NCBI GenBank assembly: GCA_031290635.1
Contig: JAITNE010000141.1
Coordinates: 1 to 5,551, forward strand
Source: Tannerella sp.
Lineage (GTDB): Bacteria; Bacteroidota; Bacteroidia; Bacteroidales; Tannerellaceae
DNA: 5,551 nt
Reading direction: 5' to 3'
The position numbers and the translations under genes were made by a program. This document shows positions 1 through 5,551 of the stretch, piece after piece (positions within the stretch are counted from its first letter, which is position 1; each line of letters begins with the position of its first letter). Below the pieces are notes generated by a model. It was given only the letters and a program-made list of their open reading frames with translations, did not search any database and was not told the origin of the DNA.

Positions 1-3000
1 GCGCTTTTCGGGATTAGAAAGAGTGCCGTCGGAGTTGATGTTGTCGGCGTCAAGATTGTACGGACCGCGCTCATTAGGATAGTAAGCAAGGTTGAGGATA
101 TTCAGATAGTTGTTGTCAGTGTAGAGCAGGTCGCGATTAGGGAAGATTTCTTCGGACAGCACGGCTCTGACGCGGTGGTCGGATAAATGATCATCGGTTA
201 TATACGAAGGCCGCAGCGAAGAGTTGCGACGGGTGAAAAGTCCGTCGATATAATACCAAGCCAACAGCGCCCGATTCTTTCCGTACTCAATATTGTTAGA
301 AAGTAAAGCTTCGGGAAACTGCGCCGTCTCCTTACCGCCGTCGTAAGGCGTGCTTGAGATATTCCAGGAGTATGGATTCAGCAGATCGTCCTCGAACTGC
401 GTCGATTCAAAATCGTCGAGATAGGAATACTCTCCTACGTATTTATTCTGATAATGACCTGCTATAAGGTGAGCAAACTCGGCATTGAGCGAAAACGTAC
501 TCGGCGCGGTCAAGGACAGGAGCGGCAGCTTGTCGAACATATTTGTAAGCCACTGGCTCTGATTCTTATAGTCGAGGTTCAATCCCCAGAGGGTGTTCTT
601 CACTGATTCCTGACCAAAGGTTGTCTTTGTCGTCTGCGGCATCTCCGAGAGGTGCATGATTGTAGTACCTACGTTTAAGTTCTTCGAGACCTCATAGTTA
701 ATATCCGTGCCGAACACCGACTTGCGCTGCATTGAAGAGGTTGCCTGATTCTCAAGCGCGACGCTGATATTGGCATTGCTCGATATAAGCGTCTCATTAA
801 GTATGCTGACCGTGCCCGAAGTGTAATTGACAAGATAATCTACATTCTCGGTCAGTATTATGCCGTTAGCCCGCACTACGACCGAGCCTCGCGCCACATT
901 TGTAGCTCCAAGCGACAAAACGCTCGACGACGAGCCGCTGTATTGTCCGCGAATCACAAACTTGTTCTTTTCGGCTATCTGCTTGGCTATGGTCAGGGTC
1001 GAATCATACAGTTCCTGATAGACGTACTTGTCGGCTATGTCGTCGTTGCCTATAGCCTTGCGCAGATGCTTTCCGAAAGGCTCTACTACGGGGAAGATTA
1101 TCCGTCCGTTAATAGCTGTGATGGTATATCCTTCAACGAAGTCGAAAAAGCCGTCGCCCTGAGCGTTAGGCACTACTTCATTATTAGTATTCAAGCGGTC
1201 GAGGTTCATCACCTTCAATAGCGGCTTCTCCCGGATATTACCTTCGGGGATGGTATAGACGTATGTTCCGGCCGTATCGCTGTGATAAACTATGTCGAGG
1301 CGGAACTTGGCCTTCTGCACGGAATAGGCGCTGGGGATAGCGTAGATATTCTTCATCATCAAGTCCCAGAACGGCATCGAGGGCGACAGGGATGTGCCCT
1401 TCAATACCTTCAGATACAGACATTGGTTGGTATCCTCCGTCTTGTCGCTCGAAAACTCTCCGACCTGATAGACCGTGCCGTTGTAAAGATACTCGAAAGC
1501 GACGGCTAAAACTTCGTCGGCTTGCAGCTTGGCGGTGAGCGAGATATATCCGAGTTGATTATTGAACTTGTAATCTGTGGCCGACAACATGCGGGCGCTC
1601 TCTATCTTTTCGTAGTCCCTGCCCCCTTCTATCACGCCGTCGAAGGTTTGCGTTACCGTGCTTATCTCGCGTGCGCCGGGGTAGCTCGAAACGATGGTAC
1701 TGTAGAGCGAGTTGGCGTTATTGTAGGGCACGGGCAGGCTGCCGGCGGGGACGAACATCGGATTGCTGATATGACTGTTTTCGCCAAGGTCGGCAAAGGC
1801 GACGATATTGCGCGTCTGTCCGTGAACACTGCTTTTGTTAGTAATCCAAACTTCAATGCGGTTGATCATAATGCCCGACGAGATATAGGGCAGTTTAGCC
1901 AAAGCCTTGTCGTAGTTGTCGCGGAAGTAATGCGACAGGAAATAGTGGCGGTTCTCGTCGTATTTGTCAACTGTTATTTCGTAGTCAGTCATTTGAGAGC
2001 CTCCTTTGGATGAAATCGTGCGCGAATCGGATTCCTGCTGAGCTACTATCGCTTTTACGCGCAGTTTGCCGAACTGCAAGTCGGTCTTGACGCCAAACAG
2101 CGCCGAGCCGCCGCGTACCAGCGAGTTATTTGTCTGCAAACTGACATTACCGCCCTCCAGGGCTTTAACTATCTCGTCTTCATCGCCGGCATAATTGAGG
2201 TTGAGCTTGGATTGATCGAACTCAAAAGCAGCTCCGGTGTTATAGTTGAAGTCGAAGTTTACTTTGTTGCCTACCGAAGCGACCATGTTGGCCTGCACGT
2301 CGGTGTTGAAATTGAAAAACGTGCGGCTGCGCGACTTTTCGGGTAATGCAGGATTACTTGTAGAGCTGCTTTTCAGTCCTATATCAAGTCCTATCGTACC
2401 CTGCGAACTTAGCTTAACGCCGCCGGGACCAAATATCTTGTCGGCAGGACCCAGGTCAAACTGTATGTTCATCGGGTCGAAACGTTTGTCGCCCCTGTTG
2501 CCCCCTACTCCACCTCCGCCGGAAATGCTGTCCCACGAAGCACGGGTCTTTTCACGGAAATACTCATCCATCGACTGCCGCAGACTGTATTTTTGATATT
2601 CTTCGGAAGTCATCTTCAGCGGCGTACCGAGTTTCAGGTCGCCTACGGTCGATTTAATCAGATAAGTATTTGTCTTCAGGTCGTATTCCACACTGGTTTT
2701 AAGATTCTCCGGATCGCGCAGATCTGCCGCCGAGTTGCCTTTGAGTTCTTTATAGTTATCTCCCACATATCCTTCCTGTATGGTTTTTTTCACAGGAAAA
2801 CGGGGTTTTACCAGGGCGGTATCATCTGCGGAGCTATCCGCAGAAATAATATTTTCAGGGATGCTGTCCGCAGAAATACTGTCCGCAGGGATGCTGTCTC
2901 CGGAGAGGCTGTACGACGAAAGATTATGCGACGAAAGGTCATACATCATACCCATCACTCCGGCATGTTCCGCGTTCAGCGCAAATATGCCCGATATAAA

Positions 3001-3039
3001 AATGATAATCAGTATTATGTATTTTCCTCTCCTTTTCAT
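1..3039 (-). CDS. sprA: T9SS outer-membrane translocon SprA (Sov), N-terminal 1013 residues, cut by window edge
   Basis: SprA (Sov in Porphyromonas) is the very large outer-membrane beta-barrel through which type IX secretion cargo leaves the cell; it is also needed for gliding in motile species. The reading frame is open from the ATG at 3039 to the left edge (1013 codons). Family members are usually about 2,300-2,500 residues, so over half is missing. Residues 2-7 are basic, 8-21 hydrophobic, with a likely signal peptidase I site near A20-A23. Residues 34-73 are a pentapeptide repeat. Family-like stretches follow: IFGPGGVKL (202-210), LFGVKTDLQFGK (314-325), HYFLSHYFRDNYD (365-377), RIEVWITNK shortly after, YLDDFES (873-879) and GPYNLDADNINSDG (992-1005). 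Residues 174-180 are Gly-rich. No frameshift or stop was seen in my translation. The start is supported by the signal peptide and by the ruvA stop 3 bases upstream. The SprA call rests on recalled family motifs and the ruvA neighbour. Confidence 0.93.
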   Translation of the reverse strand, partial: MKRRGKYIILIIIFISGIFALNAEHAGVMGMMYDLSSHNLSSYSLSGDSIPADSISADSIPENIISADSSADDTALVKPRFPVKKTIQEGYVGDNYKELKGNSAADLRDPENLKTSVEYDLKTNTYLIKSTVGDLKLGTPLKMTSEEYQKYSLRQSMDEYFREKTRASWDSISGGGGVGGNRGDKRFDPMNIQFDLGPADKIFGPGGVKLSSQGTIGLDIGLKSSSTSNPALPEKSRSRTFFNFNTDVQANMVASVGNKVNFDFNYNTGAAFEFDQSKLNLNYAGDEDEIVKALEGGNVSLQTNNSLVRGGSALFGVKTDLQFGKLRVKAIVAQQESDSRTISSKGGSQMTDYEITVDKYDENRHYFLSHYFRDNYDKALAKLPYISSGIMINRIEVWITNKSSVHGQTRNIVAFADLGENSHISNPMFVPAGSLPVPYNNANSLYSTIVSSYPGAREISTVTQTFDGVIEGGRDYEKIESARMLSATDYKFNNQLGYISLTAKLQADEVLAVAFEYLYNGTVYQVGEFSSDKTEDTNQCLYLKVLKGTSLSPSMPFWDLMMKNIYAIPSAYSVQKAKFRLDIVYHSDTAGTYVYTIPEGNIREKPLLKVMNLDRLNTNNEVVPNAQGDGFFDFVEGYTITAINGRIIFPVVEPFGKHLRKAIGNDDIADKYVYQELYDSTLTIAKQIAEKNKFVIRGQYSGSSSSVLSLGATNVARGSVVVRANGIILTENVDYLVNYTSGTVSILNETLISSNANISVALENQATSSMQRKSVFGTDINYEVSKNLNVGTTIMHLSEMPQTTKTTFGQESVKNTLWGLNLDYKNQSQWLTNMFDKLPLLSLTAPSTFSLNAEFAHLIAGHYQNKYVGEYSYLDDFESTQFEDDLLNPYSWNISSTPYDGGKETAQFPEALLSNNIEYGKNRALLAWYYIDGLFTRRNSSLRPSYITDDHLSDHRVRAVLSEEIFPNRDLLYTDNNYLNILNLAYYPNERGPYNLDADNINSDGTLSNPEKR
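2821..2940 (-). repeat. 15-bp tandem repeat encoding pentapeptides after the SprA signal peptide
   Basis: Read on the minus strand, residues 34-73 of SprA fall into eight units of five: DLSSH, NLSSY, SLSGD, SIPAD, SISAD, SIPEN, IISAD, SSADD. At DNA level the middle four form a 30-bp dimer: residues 49-58 (2866-2895) and 59-68 (2836-2865) differ at only about 6 of 30 positions. The outer units are more diverged. Ser and Asp dominate, so the mature N-terminus should be a flexible acidic, periplasmic linker. It ends where the conserved SprA sequence begins. The unit is a multiple of three, so gain or loss of units keeps the frame. Confidence 0.8.
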
Positions 3040-3042
3040 CTC

Positions 3043-3633
3043 TTACAGCACTTTCAATGCGTCCTTGATTACTTGTTCTATGCTTTGAGCGGGAGTTTTC
3101 CTGAGTATGGACTCAACGGCTTTCTGCGACATGTTCTTCTGGAAACCCAGCATCACAAGCGCCGCTACAGCGCCTTCGAGCGTCTCTGTCCGCACTCCTG
3201 CCATCGTCGAAGTTCCGGCAGCCAAGCCCGCTACCGGCTTCACCTTGTTCTTCAGATCTACAACTATACGTTGAGCAGTCTTGCTTCCTATGCCTTTGAT
3301 GGCAGTCAGACTGACGTCGTCGGCGGATGCAATCACGTTTACAAGCTCCGGCGGCGGTAACGACGACAGTATCATCCTCGCCGTGTTAGGCCCGACGCCC
3401 GAAACGGAGGTCAGCAACAGAAACAGTTCACGCTCCTCTCGCGTAGCAAATCCGTACAGCAGGTGAGCGTCTTCGCGTATCACTTCCATAACATACACCT
3501 TGCCTTCGGTCGCGTGGTTAAACGCGCTGAACGTCGTTACGGAGATATTCAACTCGTAGCCTATACCGCCACATTCTACTATCATTCTTGTCGGCGCAAG
3601 CTCTGCTATTTCGCCTCTTATATATTCAATCAT
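3043..3633 (-). CDS. ruvA: Holliday junction branch migration protein RuvA
   Basis: RuvA binds four-way DNA junctions as a tetramer and loads the RuvB ATPase for branch migration in recombinational repair, in the cytoplasm. The protein is 196 residues, the usual family length. Residues 1-62 form the OB-fold domain, with the typical MIEYIRGEI start and the VECGGIGYEL stretch (19-28). Two helix-hairpin-helix motifs follow: SVSGVGPNTARMIL (76-89) and AIKGIGSKTAQRIVVDL (111-127). A flexible linker rich in Ala, Gly and Thr (about 133-149) leads to the RuvB-binding domain III, EGAVAALVMLGF (153-164) through to the end. All domains look intact. Its TAA stop is followed by GAG and then the sprA ATG, so the two genes are almost certainly cotranscribed. 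ruvA next to sprA is, as far as I recall, a recurrent arrangement in Bacteroidota. The leader has only a weak purine run (AAGAG) just before the start. Confidence 0.97.
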   Translation of the reverse strand: MIEYIRGEIAELAPTRMIVECGGIGYELNISVTTFSAFNHATEGKVYVMEVIREDAHLLYGFATREERELFLLLTSVSGVGPNTARMILSSLPPPELVNVIASADDVSLTAIKGIGSKTAQRIVVDLKNKVKPVAGLAAGTSTMAGVRTETLEGAVAALVMLGFQKNMSQKAVESILRKTPAQSIEQVIKDALKVL

Positions 3634-3641
3634 ACTCTTAA

Positions 3642-3669
3642 ATTAGAAATTAGAAGTTAGAAATTAGAA
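3642..3669. repeat. Four tandem copies of a 7-bp repeat, RTTAGAA
   Basis: On the plus strand the units are ATTAGAA (3642-3648), ATTAGAA (3649-3655), GTTAGAA (3656-3662) and ATTAGAA (3663-3669). The only change is one A to G. The block starts 9 bases upstream of the ruvA ATG, so on the minus strand it reads as TTCTAAT units in the ruvA leader or core promoter zone. Similar TTAGAA-rich runs occur between genes in many Bacteroidota genomes as I recall, but I cannot assign a function here. Slippage could change the spacing upstream of ruvA. Confidence 0.85.
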
Positions 3670-3713
3670 ATGCTGTCATTCTTTGATTTCACAGCAATTA
3701 TAACGGAAAATTC

Positions 3714-3738
3714 TTTGAAAACGTATATTTAATTCAAA
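3714..3738. promoter_or_regulatory. Possible operator-like inverted repeat TTTGAA-N13-TTCAAA
   Basis: TTTGAA (3714-3719) and TTCAAA (3733-3738) form a perfect 6-bp dyad just upstream of the candidate -7 element at 3747. The left arm also lies in a 9-bp direct repeat, ATTCTTTGA at 3678-3686 and 3710-3718, whose copies start 32 bp apart, close to three helical turns. The position between divergent genes would suit a regulator site. The region is AT-rich and such short matches arise by chance, so this is tentative. Confidence 0.2.
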
Positions 3739-3746
3739 AAAATCAC

Positions 3747-3754
3747 TACCTTTG
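3747..3754 (+). promoter_or_regulatory. Candidate -7 promoter element (TAnnTTTG) for the DUF4254-GT9 operon
   Basis: TACCTTTG matches the Bacteroidota sigma-ABfr -7 consensus TAnnTTTG exactly and ends 31 bases before the ATG at 3786, giving a likely short leader of about 25 nt. No good TTTG -33 box lies at the usual 19-21 bp spacing; the nearest upstream TTTG (3714-3717) is too far, with a 29-bp gap. The region between is very AT-rich. The leader has no clear Shine-Dalgarno site, as is common in this phylum. Confidence 0.5.
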
Positions 3755-3785
3755 ACGGCTTTTAGAACAAAAAAGACAATTAAAG

Positions 3786-4400
3786 ATGAAGAAATTCAGT
3801 GAAATATGTTACCCCGTTTTTGAACGGGCAACAAACGACTATCATGCTACGGACGACGTAAACGCCGCATGCAGCAATCCTTTCGAGGAAGGGACGATAG
3901 AGTATTGTCTCTATCTCAAGAACAGGATTGACGCCGTGCAATGGCATCTCGAAGATATAATCCGTAATCCGCAGATTAATCCGGCGGAAGCGCTGCTGCT
4001 TAAACGACGTATCGACAGCTCGAATCAGGAGCGTACAGACCTCGTAGAGCTTATCGACTCTTATTTTCTTGATAAATACAAGGATACGGTCGTTCTGCCG
4101 GAGGCTTCAATCAACACCGAAAGTCCGGCCTGGGCGATAGACCGTCTTTCGATATTGGTACTCAAGATATATCACATGCTGATAGAAACCCAACGTACCG
4201 ATACTGACGAGGCTCACCGCCAAGCATGCAGCCGCAAGCTCGACGTACTCGAAGAGCAGCGCCGAGACCTGTCGGCCGCTCTCGACCAACTGCTCGACGA
4301 CTTCTCCGCAGGTCGCAAGTACATGAAAGTCTATAACCAGATGAAAATGTACAACGACCCAGCCCTCAATCCCGTTCTCTACAAACAATCTCATGGCTAG
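3786..4400 (+). CDS. DUF4254 family protein (function unknown), partner of a GT9 glycosyltransferase
   Basis: This 204-residue soluble protein has no signal peptide or membrane segment and looks almost wholly helical. It matches the DUF4254 family as I recall it, at about the usual length. Key conserved stretches are YLKNRIDAVQWHLEDIIR (43-60), KRRIDSSNQERTDLVELID (73-91) and ESPAWAIDRLSILVLKIYHM (112-131). A charged, probably coiled-coil or helical segment follows (about 145-171). No catalytic motif of a known enzyme class is evident, and no biochemical role is established to my knowledge. The family is often encoded beside a family 9 glycosyltransferase, and here its last codons and stop overlap that gene by 8 bp, which implies translational coupling. 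A role as a partner, scaffold or modifying enzyme in surface glycan assembly is inference from context only. The start at 3786 is preceded by an AT-rich leader (taaag) and a TACCTTTG element. Confidence 0.88.
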   Translation: MKKFSEICYPVFERATNDYHATDDVNAACSNPFEEGTIEYCLYLKNRIDAVQWHLEDIIRNPQINPAEALLLKRRIDSSNQERTDLVELIDSYFLDKYKDTVVLPEASINTESPAWAIDRLSILVLKIYHMLIETQRTDTDEAHRQACSRKLDVLEEQRRDLSAALDQLLDDFSAGRKYMKVYNQMKMYNDPALNPVLYKQSHG

Positions 4401-5538
4401 GATTCTGATAATTCGACTTTCGGCAATCGGGGATGTGGCTATGACTATTCCGGTAGTGTACGCCATAGCCGGGAGCTATCCGCAGGATTCGTTTACCGTA
4501 CTGACGCAGACTTTCCTGATGCCGCTTTTCATCAACAAGCCGCCCAACCTGAATATCATGGGGGTAAATCTTAAATCTACGGAGAAATCTTTCCCTGGAT
4601 TCATGCGTTATGCCTTTATGCTCCGCAAATATAACTTCGACAAGGTTATTGATATTCACGACGTGATACGCTCAAGATTAGCCGGCTTACTGTTTTCGCT
4701 CAACGGCGCGAAAGTTTACCGCATAGACAAGGGACGCAGCCTGCGCAGGGCGCTTACAGCCCGTCCGCCAAAGATTATCCGGCGTTTGCCGACGGTCATA
4801 GAGCGTTACGCCGCGGTTTTCAGTGCAGCCGGTTACGAGTTTAAGGACAACTTTGTTTCTCTTTTTGAAAGCAAGCCGCTCGACGATTCGGCCGTGAAGA
4901 CGCTGACCGGCGTCAAGTCCGGACGATGGATTGGAGTTGCTCCCTTTGCCAAACACAAGGGCAAGATTTATCCTCTTGACAAGATGGAAAAGATAGTCGA
5001 AGCGCTCTCACAACAGGTCGAGACCAAGGTTTTCCTTTTCGGAGGACGGGGAGATGAAGGCCGGATACTCGACGGCTGGTCGCAGAAATATTCTAATGTG
5101 ATAAACACGGTCGGACTGTTTGCGCTCGACATGGAACTGACGCTGATAAGCCGCTTGGACGCTCTTATCTGCATGGATTCGGCTAACATGCACTTTGCCT
5201 CGCTTACAGGCACAAAAGTTGTATCCATCTGGGGAGCGACTCACCCTTACGCAGGTTTTTTGGGCTATCACCAGAGCGAAGCCCTCGCCGTGCAGCGCGA
5301 CCTGCCATGCCGGCCATGTTCCATCTATGGAAATAAACCATGCTATCGCGGCGACTGGGCTTGTTTGAACGGAATTGAGCCGGAAGACATATTAATACAC
5401 GTTATCAAGGGAGATTCTACGGGATCCCACGGAACTTTCGCGGGAGCCCCCGGAACTTTCGCGGGATCCCACGGAACTTTCGCGGGAGCCCCCGGAACTT
5501 CTACGGAATCCCCCAGAATTTTCAGAAATACAAGCTGA
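4393..5538 (+). CDS. Glycosyltransferase family 9, heptosyltransferase-like, with a repeat-built C-terminal tail
   Basis: Family 9 enzymes such as WaaC and WaaF transfer heptose or related sugars from nucleotide donors during LPS core assembly, at the cytoplasmic face of the inner membrane; the sugar used here is unknown. The fold is GT-B. The N-terminal signature ILIIRLSAIGDVAMTIP (4-20) contains the Gly-Asp pair G13-D14, at the place of the catalytic Asp of WaaC. FDKVIDIHDVIRS (82-94) ends the first domain's core. The donor-binding half shows GVAPFAKHKGKIYP (181-194), FLFGGRGDE (214-222) and MDSANMHFASLTGTKVVSIW (261-280), with D262 and H267 in the usual DxxxxH arrangement. A cysteine set, C306, C309, C317 and C324, follows. 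The family fold should end near residue 338. Residues 341-381 are an added Gly/Thr/Ser/Ala/Pro tail of 7-residue repeats. The start overlaps the DUF4254 gene end (ATGGCTAG); no separate ribosome site is seen. TGA stop at 5536-5538. Confidence 0.92.
   Translation: MARILIIRLSAIGDVAMTIPVVYAIAGSYPQDSFTVLTQTFLMPLFINKPPNLNIMGVNLKSTEKSFPGFMRYAFMLRKYNFDKVIDIHDVIRSRLAGLLFSLNGAKVYRIDKGRSLRRALTARPPKIIRRLPTVIERYAAVFSAAGYEFKDNFVSLFESKPLDDSAVKTLTGVKSGRWIGVAPFAKHKGKIYPLDKMEKIVEALSQQVETKVFLFGGRGDEGRILDGWSQKYSNVINTVGLFALDMELTLISRLDALICMDSANMHFASLTGTKVVSIWGATHPYAGFLGYHQSEALAVQRDLPCRPCSIYGNKPCYRGDWACLNGIEPEDILIHVIKGDSTGSHGTFAGAPGTFAGSHGTFAGAPGTSTESPRIFRNTS
5414..5518 (+). repeat. 21-bp coding minisatellite at the 3' end of the GT9 gene
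   Basis: Five consecutive 21-bp units: 5414-5434, 5435-5455, 5456-5476, 5477-5497 and 5498-5518. Units 2 and 4 are identical, unit 3 differs from them at two positions, and units 1 and 5 are more diverged. Bases 5420-5458 recur perfectly at 5462-5500, a 39-bp identity at 42-bp spacing, which points to recent duplication of a two-unit block. In frame the repeat reads as heptapeptides GTFAGAP, GTFAGSH, GTFAGAP and GTSTESP, preceded by TGSH. The unit is about two-thirds GC (14 of 21), richer than the gene body. There are no spacers, so it is not a CRISPR array. Confidence 0.92.
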
Positions 5539-5551
5539 AAAAAGACTGATT

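Noticed and set aside
943..3360. Several plus-strand open frames (for example 1522-2013, 2246-2596, 2593-3360)
   Set aside because: They lie antisense to sprA and ruvA, whose frames have clear family motifs throughout. The plus-strand translations show no recognisable domain and arise from the low stop density opposite this coding sequence.
3463..3660. Small plus-strand gene (65 codons) running into the intergenic region
   Set aside because: It is mostly antisense to the ruvA OB-fold domain, has no recognisable product, and its end falls in the 7-bp repeat.
4107..5271. Minus-strand open frames opposite DUF4254 and GT9
   Set aside because: They are shadows of two well-supported plus-strand genes, with no family resemblance or plausible start context.
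5421..5470. Palindrome GGGATCCC (5421-5428 and 5463-5470) as a regulatory or terminator element
   Set aside because: The palindrome has no loop and recurs only because the minisatellite unit recurs. There is no following T-run, and it lies inside the coding sequence.
5414..5518. CRISPR-like array
   Set aside because: The 21-bp units are contiguous with no spacers and stay in frame with the glycosyltransferase; this is a coding minisatellite.
5539..5551. Terminator after the GT9 gene
   Set aside because: Only 13 bases follow the stop, A-rich, with no hairpin visible before the window ends.

Overview
The window looks like chromosome from a member of the Bacteroidota, most likely the order Bacteroidales. 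The main reasons are a long SprA/Sov-type protein (found only in this phylum), a DUF4254 + glycosyltransferase family 9 pair typical of the phylum, a TAnnTTTG-type promoter element, and AT-rich leaders without clear Shine-Dalgarno sites. The genus cannot be fixed from the sequence alone.

Layout: positions 1-3039 (minus strand) hold the first 1013 codons of sprA, the outer-membrane translocon of the type IX secretion system (T9SS). The gene runs off the left edge, so its C-terminal half is missing. Directly upstream on the same strand is ruvA (3043-3633), the Holliday-junction branch-migration subunit; its stop is only 3 bases from the sprA start, so the two are probably one transcript. A 152-bp divergent intergenic region (3634-3785) holds four tandem copies of a 7-bp repeat near the ruvA start and a promoter-like element facing right. 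On the plus strand a DUF4254 protein (3786-4400) overlaps by 8 bp a family 9, heptosyltransferase-like glycosyltransferase (4393-5538), which ends just inside the right edge.

The two transcription units are divergent. One exports proteins across the outer membrane (SprA) and the other probably builds a surface glycan such as LPS. In Porphyromonas-type organisms T9SS cargo is anchored to a special LPS, so a functional link is conceivable, but nothing in the sequence proves it.

The most unusual signals are two in-frame coding minisatellites. One is a 15-bp/5-residue repeat (about eight units) right after the signal peptide of SprA. The other is a 21-bp/7-residue repeat (five units, with a 39-bp perfect duplication) forming a tail on the glycosyltransferase beyond its normal family end. 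Both unit lengths are multiples of three, so copy-number change would alter protein length without breaking the frame. I see no RNA gene, CRISPR array, insertion sequence or clear terminator, and no convincing wholly new system.
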